Of a DNA stretch of 64,000 nt, positions 17,676-27,556 are shown in pieces (positions within the stretch are counted from its first letter, which is position 1; each line of letters starts with the position of its first letter). Source of the DNA: Streptacidiphilus sp041262165. Lineage in GTDB: Bacteria; Actinomycetota; Actinomycetes; Streptomycetales; Streptomycetaceae. Made by a program: the position numbers and the translations under genes. The stretch is from the NCBI RefSeq assembly GCF_041262165.1, contig NZ_JBGCBY010000031.1:1-64000 (forward strand), written 5' to 3'. The notes beneath the pieces were generated by a model, which saw only the letters and a list, made by a program, of their open reading frames with translations, had not been told where the DNA came from and did not search any database.

Positions 17676-18278
17676 ATGTCGACCAGTGAACCGACCACCC
17701 TGACCGCCACCGGGACCGTCGCGTCCGCGCCTGCCGCGGCCGAGATCCTGCTGGAGTTGGTGGACGAACAGGGCCACACCATCGGAACGGCGGAGAAGCT
17801 GTCCGCCCACCTGGCCCCCGGTCGGCTGCACCGTGCCTTCTCGGTGTTCCTCTTCGACGCCGAGGGCCGGATGCTGCTGCAGCAGCGCGCCCTGGGCAAG
17901 TACCACTCCCCGGGTGTCTGGTCGAACACCTGCTGCGGCCACCCCTACCCCGGGGAGTCCCCGTTCGCGGCGGCGGCACGCCGCACCGCGGAGGAGCTCG
18001 GAGCGGCGCCGGTGCGCCTGCAGCAGGCCGGAACGGTCAGCTACGACCACCCCGACGAGGCGACGGGCCTGGTCGAGAAGGAGTACAACCACCTCTTCGT
18101 CGGCATCGCCGCCGCCGAGCAGAACCCAGACCCGGCGGAGGTGGCGGGGACGCGCTTCGTCACCGCCGCCGAACTGGCGGAGCTACGGACATCGAAGCCC
18201 TTGTCGGTGTGGTTCGACACCGTCCTGGAGGCGGCCCTGCCCGCCGTCCGCGAGCTCGCCCCGGACGCGGGCTGGTGA
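17676..18278 (+). CDS. idi: Isopentenyl-diphosphate delta-isomerase, type I
   Basis: This 200-residue Nudix-fold enzyme interconverts IPP and DMAPP, supplying prenyl units. Active-site features are WSNTCCGHP with the catalytic Cys, the metal-binding His residues in LHRAFSVFLFD and TCCGHP, the Nudix-like AAARRTAEELG with the catalytic Glu pair, and EKEYNHLFVG. The ATG at 17676 is preceded by GAAAGG at 17664-17669; the upstream extension is rejected. The gene is monocistronic and followed by a strong hairpin. Its position next to a G1PDH-like and CDP-alcohol cluster may be meaningful, since archaeal-type lipids need both, but this is only a suggestion. Confidence 0.95.
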   Translation: MSTSEPTTLTATGTVASAPAAAEILLELVDEQGHTIGTAEKLSAHLAPGRLHRAFSVFLFDAEGRMLLQQRALGKYHSPGVWSNTCCGHPYPGESPFAAAARRTAEELGAAPVRLQQAGTVSYDHPDEATGLVEKEYNHLFVGIAAAEQNPDPAEVAGTRFVTAAELAELRTSKPLSVWFDTVLEAALPAVRELAPDAGW

Positions 18279-18298
18279 CGCCGACCACGCAGCGCTGA

Positions 18299-18322
18299 GC
18301 CCCCCGCTCGGTCGCGGGGGGC
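18299..18322. terminator. Bidirectional terminator hairpin after idi
   Basis: A perfect nine-base stem, GCCCCCCGC with GCGGGGGGC, encloses the loop TCGGTC. It lies between the idi stop (18278) and the convergent GH35 stop (18336), so it can end both transcripts. Confidence 0.85.
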
Positions 18323-18335
18323 CTGCGGCGGCGGA

Positions 18336-20435
18336 TCAGTGGGTGAGCGTGCGCAGCACCCCCCGGACGCGGGCGAGGTCGGACGGGACGTCGGCGCGAA
18401 CCGCGTGGCCGTCCAGGGTGACGGCGGGGGTGACGGCGGAGGCGAGGTAGGCGTTGAGGCCGGTGACCAGGAAGTCGTCCAGCTCGCCGTCGGCTATCCG
18501 GAGCACGGCCGCGCCCCCCTGGGCGCTCTCGACGGTGACGGTCGCCGCACGCTCGCCCAGCGAGAGGGCGATCGTGACCGGGCCCTCGTTGTCGCTCTGG
18601 ACCAGGACGGTGAGGTAGCCGGAGTCGGAAGTGGAGTCCGGGCCCGGGCCGACCGTGCGCCAGTAGGCGTCGGCGTGGCCGGTGAGGACGCGCACCGGAC
18701 CGGGATCGACGGCAGCCTCGGCAGGCGCAGCCGCCCTCAGTGCGTCCGCGAGCAGCGCGCACGGTCGCAGCCGCTCGTCCAGGTGCGGGACGTCGCCGGT
18801 GAGCTCGACGCGGTGTCCGGCCGCGAGGTGGTCGGCGAGCAGTTGCTGCACGTGAGCGTGCATGAACGCGCCGCCGTGCAGCACCAGGTGCGGGTGCTCG
18901 GCGAGCAGCCCGGGGGCTGCGCTCTCCAGGTCGAGGATGCGGTAGTCCCGCCCCTCGCTGCGCATCCGCTCGTGGAAGGCCCGCAGCGGACGGCCGCAGG
19001 CGGGGCCCGACAGGTCGTCGGCCGGGGCCCAGGCGGCGATGGCCGCGTAGGGGGCGTAGAGGCCCCAGGTCGGTCCGGTCGCGGGCCGAGCAGCGAGGAA
19101 CTCGGCGCCGTGAGCGTCGAAGAAGTCCGCGAGCATGCGTACCGTTCCGGCCTTGGCCGTGGCTCGGCCCTGGGCGTCGATCGGCGGGCAGTCCGGATAG
19201 GGCGCGGCGTGCATGATGTCGAGGTCGTCGCCCCAGCCGGAGGTGGCGACGCCGGTATAGACGTTGATGCCGGTGGCCCCGGCGGCGAGGGCGAGCAGAC
19301 TCTGGTGGAAGCTGGTGGCCCCGGCGGCGTAGGCGCGGTCGTACAGCTCGGAGAAGCCCCAGTTCTCCTCCAGGTTGGGGCCGGGCGCGCGCTTGGCGGC
19401 GACGACGTAGCGGGCGTGGGCGTCGCGACTGGTCGACACGACGCCCATCCAGTTGGTGAAGCCGTATTCGATGCCGTTCCAGCGCTCCGGGCGGACCCGG
19501 GCGAGCCAGTCGTCCAGCGCGTGGTGCTCGCCGGCCGGGGGGTTGAGGTTGACCAGGACCGGGACGCTCGGGCCGAGGGCCTCGGTCCAGGTGTGGTAGG
19601 CCTCGGCCAGCAGGTCGGCTTGGTAGCGGCCCCAGTCGGCGTAGGCGAGCTGCTCGCCCAGGCCGACCGCCGCCCCGGCGGCGTACTGCTCGCGCGGGGG
19701 TTCGATCCCGGTCCAGTCGGCGTGGTCGGTGCCGTGGATCTCGTTGTAGGCGTCGAGGCTGCCGTAGTGCTCGCGCAGCCCCGCGCGGAAGAAGTCCAGG
19801 CCCGGCGTGCTGTAGTCGTACGCCCACAGGGGCAGCGCGCCGTCGGTGAACAGGCCCTCGTTGGCGATCTGGACCAGGACGACCGGGCCGTCGGGTGCGG
19901 TCGTGGCCTGCAGGACCTCCTTGCCCACCGCGCGCAGCCAGTCGCCCACGCGCGAGGCGAAGTGCGCACCGAGCGGGGCGGGAAGCGGCCAGCGCTCGAC
20001 CTTGCCGTCCGCGCCGCGGCGGGATCCGGACCAGCGCACGGTGTGTCCCCGCGCGTCGAGCGAGGGTTCGACCTGATCGTTGTTCAGCGGGCAGATCCAG
20101 TCGGGGAGACCGCCGTAGTTGGTCTCGGCGTGGATGAAGGGACCCGGCTTGGCGATGACGCTCAGGCCGAGCTCCTGGCAGATGCGCAGATAGCCGAGCA
20201 GGTCGCGGTCGGGGCGGGTCGCACCGGTGAAGTCCGGGGGCGTATCCGGGTCCGGCTGGTGGTGCCGCCAGGGAAAGTAGCTGGTCACGACGCGGATGCC
20301 GGTGGCGTCGCGCAGGGTGCGCAGCCGTTCCCGCCACACCGACGGGTGGTCCCGGTAGTACGGGTAGTCGGCTGTGGCGAGCAGGCCGGGGGCGCCGTCG
20401 GTGTGCAGTACGCCGTCACGGAGCTCGATGCGCAC
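18336..20435 (-). CDS. Beta-galactosidase-like glycoside hydrolase (GH35-like)
   Basis: This 699-residue cytosolic protein has no signal peptide. The N-terminal TIM barrel has TSYFPWRHHQP, KPGPFIHAETNYGGLPDWI (compare the GH35 PGPY-AE--GGLP motif) and VLVQIANEG, which carries the likely proton donor in place of the usual QIENEYG. C-terminal residues (about 450-699) form one or more glutamine-amidotransferase- or jelly-roll-like domains. The sequence is divergent from typical GH35, so the exact linkage cleaved is uncertain. It lies 79 bp downstream of the GH1 gene on the same strand and is probably co-transcribed, acting on oligosaccharides brought in by the ABC importer at 23606-29583. Confidence 0.78.
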   Translation of the reverse strand: MRIELRDGVLHTDGAPGLLATADYPYYRDHPSVWRERLRTLRDATGIRVVTSYFPWRHHQPDPDTPPDFTGATRPDRDLLGYLRICQELGLSVIAKPGPFIHAETNYGGLPDWICPLNNDQVEPSLDARGHTVRWSGSRRGADGKVERWPLPAPLGAHFASRVGDWLRAVGKEVLQATTAPDGPVVLVQIANEGLFTDGALPLWAYDYSTPGLDFFRAGLREHYGSLDAYNEIHGTDHADWTGIEPPREQYAAGAAVGLGEQLAYADWGRYQADLLAEAYHTWTEALGPSVPVLVNLNPPAGEHHALDDWLARVRPERWNGIEYGFTNWMGVVSTSRDAHARYVVAAKRAPGPNLEENWGFSELYDRAYAAGATSFHQSLLALAAGATGINVYTGVATSGWGDDLDIMHAAPYPDCPPIDAQGRATAKAGTVRMLADFFDAHGAEFLAARPATGPTWGLYAPYAAIAAWAPADDLSGPACGRPLRAFHERMRSEGRDYRILDLESAAPGLLAEHPHLVLHGGAFMHAHVQQLLADHLAAGHRVELTGDVPHLDERLRPCALLADALRAAAPAEAAVDPGPVRVLTGHADAYWRTVGPGPDSTSDSGYLTVLVQSDNEGPVTIALSLGERAATVTVESAQGGAAVLRIADGELDDFLVTGLNAYLASAVTPAVTLDGHAVRADVPSDLARVRGVLRTLTH

Positions 20436-20514
20436 AGGTATTCCTCTCAGGGCAGGCCGAAGCGGGGTGGGGCAGATCGGGTTTGCGGCCGGTCGGACGT
20501 GAACTGCCGGGCGG

Positions 20515-21954
20515 TCAGCGGTCGTTGTCGAGCGGGCCGGTCTCGGCTTCGCGGCTGCGCCGGATGTTCTCGCTGAACCAGCGGCCGCTCTGCTTGACGG
20601 TGCGCCGCTGCGTCTCGTAGTCCACGTGGACGATGCCGAAGCGCTTCTCGTATCCGTAGCCCCACTCGAAGTTGTCCATCAGGGACCAGGCGAAGTAGCC
20701 CCGGACGTCCGCGCCCGCGTCGCGCGCGGCTGCGACGGCCTCGACGTGCTCGGCGAAGTAGGCGGTGCGGTCGGCGTCGTCGACGCCCCCGTCCGCGCCC
20801 GGACGGTCGTCGAAGGCCGCGCCGTTCTCGGTCACGTACAGGGGCACCGCCGGGTAGTCGCGGCCGAGCCGTACCAGCATGTCGGTGAGGCCCTGCGGGA
20901 TGATCTCCCAGTCCATTGCCGTGACCGGCAGGTTCTGCGAGACCGTGCGGCTGACCGGCAGGCCGTCCACCAGCTCGCTGCCGTGCTCGTCCGTCCCCGA
21001 GAAGACGTGGCTGGTGTAGTAGTTGACGCCGAGGAAGTCGAGCGGCTGGGCGATGACGGCCAGGTCGCCGTCCTGGACCGGCAGGCGGACGCCGCGCACG
21101 GCGAGGTCGTCCACGACGTCGGCCGGGTAGCTGCCGCGGATCAGCGGGTCGGTGTAGACGCGGGTGCCGAGGCCGTCGGCGCGGCGGGCCGCGTCGCGGT
21201 CGACGGCGGAGCCGCTGGCCGCGATCGCGTGGGTGGTGTTGAGGGTGATGCCGACCTGGATCGGCTCGGGCGCGGTCTCGCGCAGTCGCTGGGTGGCGAG
21301 GCCGTGGCCGAGCAGTAGGTGGTGCACGGCGGACATGGCGTCGCCGAAGTCCTGCCGCCCGGGGGCGTGCCGGCCCGTCTCGTAGCCCAGCATCGCCGAG
21401 CACCAGGGCTCGTTGAGCGTGGTCCACCAGCGGACCCGGTCGCCGAGTGCACTCATCGCGATCTCGGCGAAGTCCGCGAAGCGGTGGGCGGTGTCGCGGG
21501 CCGGCCAGCCACCGTCGTCCTCCAACTGCTGCGGCAGGTCCCAGTGGTAGAGGGTGATCCAGGGCAGGATGTCGCGGGCGAGCAGTTGGTCGACCAGGCG
21601 GTCGTAGAAGGCCAGCCCGCGCTGGTTGGCGGGGCCCCGGCCGCCGGGCTGGATCCGGGGCCAGGACAGCGAGAACCGGTACGAGTCGACGCCGAGTCCG
21701 GCGATCAGGGCGACGTCCTCCGGCATCCGGTGGTAGTGGTCGCAGGCGGTGTCGCCGTTGTGTCCTCCGAAGACCGCGCCGGGGACGCGACTGAAGGTGT
21801 CCCAGATGGAGGCGGTGCGCCCGTCCTCGAACGCAGCGCCCTCGATCTGGTACGCGGAGGTGGCCACGCCCCAGAGGAAGTCGGCGGGGAAGCGGGTGCT
21901 GTCCACTCCCCCGCGCGGCTCCGGCGCGGCCGATCGGTCGGTGCGGGTCGTCAT
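20515..21954 (-). CDS. GH1 beta-glucosidase/beta-galactosidase
   Basis: The 479-residue product is the standard GH1 length. The acid/base is Glu182 in TLNEPW and the nucleophile is Glu376 in YVTENGAAF; FLWGVATSAYQIEGA and the C-terminal FAWSLMDNFEWGYGYEKRFG are canonical. There is no signal peptide, so it works in the cytosol. The ATG at 21952-21954 has GGAG about seven bases upstream. The longer reading to 22053 translates a 14-bp tandem repeat and is rejected. A LacI-type palindrome at 22083-22098 lies in its promoter. It hydrolyses beta-linked disaccharides such as cellobiose; specificity is not visible. Confidence 0.95.
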   Translation of the reverse strand: MTTRTDRSAAPEPRGGVDSTRFPADFLWGVATSAYQIEGAAFEDGRTASIWDTFSRVPGAVFGGHNGDTACDHYHRMPEDVALIAGLGVDSYRFSLSWPRIQPGGRGPANQRGLAFYDRLVDQLLARDILPWITLYHWDLPQQLEDDGGWPARDTAHRFADFAEIAMSALGDRVRWWTTLNEPWCSAMLGYETGRHAPGRQDFGDAMSAVHHLLLGHGLATQRLRETAPEPIQVGITLNTTHAIAASGSAVDRDAARRADGLGTRVYTDPLIRGSYPADVVDDLAVRGVRLPVQDGDLAVIAQPLDFLGVNYYTSHVFSGTDEHGSELVDGLPVSRTVSQNLPVTAMDWEIIPQGLTDMLVRLGRDYPAVPLYVTENGAAFDDRPGADGGVDDADRTAYFAEHVEAVAAARDAGADVRGYFAWSLMDNFEWGYGYEKRFGIVHVDYETQRRTVKQSGRWFSENIRRSREAETGPLDNDR

Positions 21955-21996
21955 GGTTCTCCACTCGGGGTTGGCGCTCGGGCGCTGCAACTGGGT

Positions 21997-22051
21997 TTCT
22001 GGATCTGGGTTCTGGATCTGAGCTTCTGGATTCGGGCTTCTGGCATTCGGC
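21997..22051. repeat. Four tandem copies of a 14-bp unit in the GH1 leader
   Basis: Degenerate units starting TTCTGG (21997, 22010, 22024, 22038; 13, 14, 14 and 14 bases) follow one another in the 5' leader of the GH1 transcript. Seen on the minus strand they read as CCAGAA-containing units. They could form a regulatory leader or be simple slippage; no structure was proven. Confidence 0.65.
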
Positions 22052-22082
22052 ACGGGGAAGTGAGCGCTGGGTGAACGATCAA

Positions 22083-22098
22083 GAGAGAGCGCTCTCTC
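22083..22098. promoter_or_regulatory. LacI-type operator, GH1 side
   Basis: A perfect 16-bp palindrome, GAGAGAGCGCTCTCTC, has the central GAGCGCTC shared with the CebR box TGGGAGCGCTCCCA of streptomycetes. It lies downstream of a minus-strand promoter-like pair: TTGACG at 22133-22138 and AACACT at 22109-22114, 18 bp apart. Repression of the GH1/GH35 genes by the LacI protein at 22425 is inferred. Confidence 0.72.
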
Positions 22099-22215
22099 GC
22101 CTAATGGGAGTGTTGCGCCACTTCTCCACGACCGTCAAGGGCCCCGCTCCAAAGCTCCCCTGCGTGCGAGAGATGAAGACAGGTCACATCCCTGCAACAT
22201 CCCTGACTTCGAGTC

Positions 22216-22244
22216 TTGACAGCAACCGCGCCCCGCGCCAGGCT
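22216..22244 (+). promoter_or_regulatory. Candidate promoter of the lacI/ABC importer unit
   Basis: A consensus -35 TTGACA (22216-22221) is followed after 17 bp by CAGGCT (22239-22244) as a possible -10. The predicted start would be close to 22251, placing the palindrome at 22256-22267 just downstream of it, a repressing position. Confidence 0.45.
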
Positions 22245-22255
22245 CCGAACAAGCG

Positions 22256-22267
22256 GAGAGCGCTCTC
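22256..22267. promoter_or_regulatory. LacI-type operator, lacI/ABC importer side
   Basis: A perfect 12-bp palindrome, GAGAGCGCTCTC, is identical to the core of the site at 22083-22098. Two copies facing the two transcription units suggest coordinated repression of the hydrolases and importer by the same regulator. Confidence 0.7.
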
Positions 22268-22346
22268 TTGGCATCTCCGCCGAGTTAACTCTTTGTTGCC
22301 GGAACGTGATTGACGTGACGCAGATTACCCTGGTTGACTCCGCGAC

Positions 22347-22370
22347 GGAACCGGTTACGGAACCGGTTCC
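22347..22370. promoter_or_regulatory. Repeated GGAACCGGTT motif upstream of lacI
   Basis: Two copies 12 bp apart: GGAACCGGTT at 22347-22356 and the fully palindromic GGAACCGGTTCC at 22359-22370. The 12-bp phase puts both on nearly the same helix face. They are a different sequence from the GAGCGCTC operators, so a second regulator or an autoregulatory site is possible. Confidence 0.45.
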
Positions 22371-22424
22371 CGCACAGCCGCTCAATGATCAACGACCACC
22401 GATCAACGACGAACGGAGGCGGAC

Positions 22425-23426
22425 GTGCCGATCACCATCGCCGATGTGGCCGCCCATGCCGGGGTCAGCAAGACAACGGTCTCGCGGGTCCTCAACGGCA
22501 AGGGCGAACTCAACGCCGCCACCGCCGCACGGGTCCGCCAGGTGATCGCGGAGCTCGGGTACGTTCCCAGCGCCGGTGCAGTGGGACTGGCGCGAGGACG
22601 CACCCAGATCGTCGGCATGCTCGTTCCCTCGCTGACCTGGCCCTGGATCGGCGAAGTACTCCAGGGCGTGATCGACGTCGTGGAGGCCGACGGCTTCGGC
22701 CTGCTGCTGTTCACCTGCAACCGCGGGGAGGAGTCGCTCCGCCGCTTCGCCCAGCAGGTGTCCGCGAAGTCCTTCGACGGGCTGCTGGTGATCGAACCCG
22801 AGGGCACCCTCGACTACATCACCGAGCTGCACCACGCCGGCCTGCCGGTCGTCCTGATCGACGACCGGGGCCACCAGCCGCTGTTCCCCTCGGTCGCCAC
22901 CACCGACCGAACCGGCGGCGCGTCGGCAGCCCGTCACCTGCTGGAACTCGGCCGACAGCGCCCCGCCGTCGTCACCGGGCCCGAGCACTTCGGCTGCACC
23001 CAGGAACGCTTGGCCGGTTTCGCCGAGGTCTACGCGGCGGCGGGACTGCCGCTGCCGCCGGAGCGGATCCTGGTCGGCGACTTCACCTACGAGGGCGGGC
23101 GCACCGCGGTCGCGCCACTGCTGGACGGCAGTGGCTTCGACTCCGTGTTCGCCCAGAACGACCTCTCCGCGACGGGCGTGCTGCAGGCCCTGCGCGAAGC
23201 AGGTCTCCGGGTCCCGCAGGACGTGGCCGTGGTCGGCTTCGACGACGTGCCACTCGCCTCGTACAGCGACCCGGCGCTGACCACCGTGCACCAACCGCTG
23301 CGCGAGATGGGCGAAGCGGCCGCCCGGATGCTGCTCGCGCACTTCCGGGGCGCGCCGCTGCCCACTGTTCCGAACGTCCTCCCCACCAGCCTGATCGTCC
23401 GGGACTCCACCCGGTCCCGGACCTGA
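22425..23426 (+). CDS. LacI-family transcriptional repressor
   Basis: This 333-residue protein has the classic N-terminal DNA-binding region TIADVAAHAGVSKTTVSRVLNG, hinge helix, and periplasmic-binding-protein-like sensor domain, with VGFDDVPLASYSDPALTTVHQP near the end as in CebR/GalR-type proteins. The GTG at 22425 has ACGGAGG upstream (22413-22418). It lies between the GH1/GH35 unit and the importer genes, and CebR-like palindromes occur on both sides. Likely inducer: the transported beta-oligosaccharide. Confidence 0.93.
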   Translation: MPITIADVAAHAGVSKTTVSRVLNGKGELNAATAARVRQVIAELGYVPSAGAVGLARGRTQIVGMLVPSLTWPWIGEVLQGVIDVVEADGFGLLLFTCNRGEESLRRFAQQVSAKSFDGLLVIEPEGTLDYITELHHAGLPVVLIDDRGHQPLFPSVATTDRTGGASAARHLLELGRQRPAVVTGPEHFGCTQERLAGFAEVYAAAGLPLPPERILVGDFTYEGGRTAVAPLLDGSGFDSVFAQNDLSATGVLQALREAGLRVPQDVAVVGFDDVPLASYSDPALTTVHQPLREMGEAAARMLLAHFRGAPLPTVPNVLPTSLIVRDSTRSRT

Positions 23427-23605
23427 CCCGAGCAAGGCACCGCGCGTCCGGCCGGACCACTCCGTGCACCCCGGCCGCGATACGTCACACCCAAAACACG
23501 CCCCCTCGGCACCACCCCGCACCGTCCCGCAGCACCCCGCACCACACCCGGCTCGACCTCAACCCCCGTCTACCCTCGTCTGACATCTTCATGAAGTGGG
23601 GATCC

Positions 23606-25288
23606 ATGCGCCTCAACCGCTCCATCACCGCGCTCTTCGCGGGCAGCCTGGCGATAACCTGCCTCGCCGCCTGCAGCAGCAGCAATCCCGGGACCAAGGG
23701 CAACAACTCCGCAACCGGCGCTACCGTCCTGAAGATCGGTATGCCCGACGGGGCGATCACCGCCAACAGCAACCCCTATCTCAACTCGTCTGCGAGCGCG
23801 GCGCTGGGCTACCGCTACATGATCTACGAGCCGCTGGCGATGCCGAACGACACCAAGCCCGCCGACCCGGCCAAGCCGTGGCTCGCGACCAAGTGGGACT
23901 GGACCAACAACTTCAAGACCGTCACCTTCACGATCCGTGACGGCGTGAAGTTCTCCGACGGCTCCCCGATGACCTCCGACGACGTGGCCTACTCCTTTCA
24001 GATCCTGAAGGACAAGACGGCGCTGAACTTCAACGCGCTGGACATCGCCGACGTCAGTGCCAGCGGAAGTACCGTCACGGTCAACTTCAACACTTCGCAG
24101 TTCGTCACCCAGGCCAAGGTCCTCAAGACCTTCGTGATCCCCAAGGCGATCTGGTCGAAGATGTCCGACCCCACCACGGACGCGGTCGCCAACCCGGTCG
24201 GCACCGGCCCCTACACGCTGAAGTCGATCACCACCCAGAACGCCACCCTGGACCTGCGGAGCAGCGGCTACTGGCAGGCGCTGCCGAAGGTGAAGGAGCT
24301 GCTGTACACCTCGTACACCGGCAACGACACCATGACCACCGCGCTCACCAGCGGTGCGGCGGAGTGGTCCTACGTCTTCATCCCCAACGCCAAGACGGTC
24401 TTCGTGGCCAAGGACCCCGCGCACTTCAAGCTGTGGTTCCCGCCGACCCTGAGCGCCGACGGCCTGTGGATCAACACCACGGTCAAGCCGTTCGACAACG
24501 CGGCGCTGCGCAAGGCGATGTCGATGGTCATCAACCGCGACGACATCTTCAACCAGGGCGAGTCGGGTTACTTCAAGCCGCTGGTCTCCAGCGTCACCGG
24601 TCTGCCCACCCCGGCCGGCAACCCCTTCATCGCGCCGCAGTACGTGGGCAAGAACGCCACGGTCGACGTGGCCGGCGCCAAGGCGGTACTGACCGGAGCC
24701 GGGTTCAAGTTCAACGGCAGCTCCCTGGTGGACCCGACCGGCAAGCCGGTCACCATCACCCTGACCGACCCGGCCGGTTGGTCCGACTACCAGACCGACC
24801 TGAGCATCATCGCCGACAACTTCTCCCAGATCGGGATCAAGGCCACCATCGACAAGGCGGACGAGAACGCCTGGACCAAGAACATCGGCGCGGGCAACTT
24901 CCAGGCCGCGATGCACTGGAGCAACGGCGGGGCCACCCCGTACGACATGTACGAGAACATCGTCGACGGCGCCAACGTCAAGCCGATCGGCACCGACAGC
25001 CCCAACGGGAACTACGGGCGCTTCAACAGCCCCGCGGCGACCCAGGCGCTCAAGGACTACGCCAACGCGCCCGACGACGCCAGCCGCGCCAAGGCACTCA
25101 GCACCCTCGAGGACATCATGGTGAACCAGGTACCCATGATCCCGACCTCGGCGGGCAACGTCGGCGCTGAGTACTCCACCAAGAACTGGACCGGCTGGCC
25201 GGACGACTCCAACGCCTACGCGGGCGGGCAGCTGACCCAGGTCGGCGCCCTGGACGTGGTCCTGCACCTGACCCCCTCCACCAAGTAA
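23606..25288 (+). CDS. ABC importer substrate-binding lipoprotein (SBP family 5)
   Basis: This 560-residue protein has a lipoprotein signal ending in TCLAAC, a Ser/Gly/Asn linker and an Opp/Dpp-type binding fold (WTNNFKTVTFTIRDGVKFSDGSPMT region, then NPVGTGPYTLKS). The family carries peptides, but many actinobacterial and Thermotoga members carry oligosaccharides; the flanking GH1, GH35 and LacI genes favour a beta-linked oligosaccharide here. ATG 23606 is taken as start; an in-frame ATG at 23591 is possible. A very strong hairpin follows the gene, consistent with higher expression than the membrane components. Confidence 0.9.
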   Translation: MRLNRSITALFAGSLAITCLAACSSSNPGTKGNNSATGATVLKIGMPDGAITANSNPYLNSSASAALGYRYMIYEPLAMPNDTKPADPAKPWLATKWDWTNNFKTVTFTIRDGVKFSDGSPMTSDDVAYSFQILKDKTALNFNALDIADVSASGSTVTVNFNTSQFVTQAKVLKTFVIPKAIWSKMSDPTTDAVANPVGTGPYTLKSITTQNATLDLRSSGYWQALPKVKELLYTSYTGNDTMTTALTSGAAEWSYVFIPNAKTVFVAKDPAHFKLWFPPTLSADGLWINTTVKPFDNAALRKAMSMVINRDDIFNQGESGYFKPLVSSVTGLPTPAGNPFIAPQYVGKNATVDVAGAKAVLTGAGFKFNGSSLVDPTGKPVTITLTDPAGWSDYQTDLSIIADNFSQIGIKATIDKADENAWTKNIGAGNFQAAMHWSNGGATPYDMYENIVDGANVKPIGTDSPNGNYGRFNSPAATQALKDYANAPDDASRAKALSTLEDIMVNQVPMIPTSAGNVGAEYSTKNWTGWPDDSNAYAGGQLTQVGALDVVLHLTPSTK

Positions 25289-25329
25289 CTCCCCGGCCCG
25301 CAGCACAGGTACCAGAGCACACACCCTCC

Positions 25330-25376
25330 GCCCTCCGGTCCTCCACCCCCTCGTTCGGGGTGGAGGACCGGAGGGC
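25330..25376. terminator. Perfect 20-bp hairpin after the binding-protein gene
   Basis: The arms 25330-25349 (starting GCCCTCCGG) and 25357-25376 (ending CCGGAGGGC) are exactly complementary over 20 bases, with a CTCGTTC loop. It lies between the substrate-binding protein and the next ATPase. It could partially terminate transcription or protect the 3' end of the binding-protein mRNA. Confidence 0.85.
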
Positions 25377-25400
25377 ACCGACACACGATGGGAATCCGGG

Positions 25401-26572
<1,172 letters not shown>

Positions 26573-26576
<4 letters not shown>

Positions 26577-27553
26577 AGTACTTCCTGCAGCGGCTCGCCT
26601 TCTACCTGTTCACCGCATGGGCCGCGATCACGGTCAACTTCTTCATCCCCCGGCTGATACCCGGCGACCCGGTGATGGCCCTGATCAACAAGAACCGGGG
26701 CCAGATCGACACCAAGGCGATCGCCTCGCTCTACGTCCTGTTCGGGCTGAACAAGCACCAGGGCCTGTGGTCGCAGTACATGTCCTACTGGAGCCAGCTC
26801 TTCCACGGCGACCTGGGCATCTCCTTCTCCAACTTCCCGACGCCGGTGTCCAGCATCCTGATGCAGAGCGTCCCGTGGACGGTCGCCCTGGCCGGCGTCG
26901 CCACCGTCGTCAGCTTCGCCACCGGCACCTTCCTCGGGGTCCTCTCAGGCTGGCTGCGCGGCTCCCGGCTGGACTTCCTGCTGCCGGTCACCACCTTCAT
27001 CTCCTCCATCCCCGCCTTCTGGCTCGGCCTGCTGACGGTCGCCCTGGTGATCGCCGTCGGCAGCTCCTTCCCGGTCTCCGGTGGCTACGACCCAGGCCTG
27101 GTGCCCCACTTCGACACCACCTTCATGGGCAGCGCGCTGCAGCACAGTTGGCTGCCGCTGGCGATGCTGGTGGTCACCACGATGAGCGGCTGGATCCTCA
27201 GCATGCGCAACATGATGGTGACCGTCGGCGCCGAGGACTACATCACCGTGGCGCACGCCAAGGGACTGTCCGACCGCCGGGTCATGCTCGGCTACGCGGC
27301 CCGCAACGCGCTGCTGCCGAACGTGTCGGGGCTGTCGCTGGCCCTGGGCCAGATCCTGGGCTCCACGCTGCTGGTGGAGATCGTCTTCAACTACCCCGGC
27401 ATCGGCTTCGAGATGCTGCAGGCGGTGGGGTCGACCGACTACCCGCTGATGCAGGGCATCTTCCTGTTCATCACCTTGGCCGTGCTGCTGGCGAACCTGC
27501 TGGCCGACGTCGCCTACCTGATCCTCGACCCGCGCACCCGTAGGGAGGGTTGA
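26573..27553 (+). CDS. Opp/Dpp-type ABC importer permease, OppB-like
   Basis: This 326-residue inner-membrane permease begins YFLQRLAFYLFTAWAAITVN, typical of the DppB/OppB N-terminus, followed by PRLIPGDPVMAL. The EAA loop is EDYITVAHAKGLSDRRVMLGYAARNALLP, which docks onto the ATPases. Six transmembrane helices are expected. GTG start overlapping the previous stop by four bases; three bases separate it from the OppC-like gene. Confidence 0.93.
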
Positions 27554-27556
27554 GCC

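Noticed and set aside
18339..20576. A 745-codon plus-strand open frame opposite the GH35-like gene
   Set aside because: It is a Val/Gly/Arg-rich antisense shadow; the minus strand has clear glycosidase motifs.
21997..22051. Short direct repeats that could suggest a CRISPR array
   Set aside because: Units are adjacent, 13-14 bp and degenerate, without spacers of constant length or any cas gene; a simple tandem repeat fits better.
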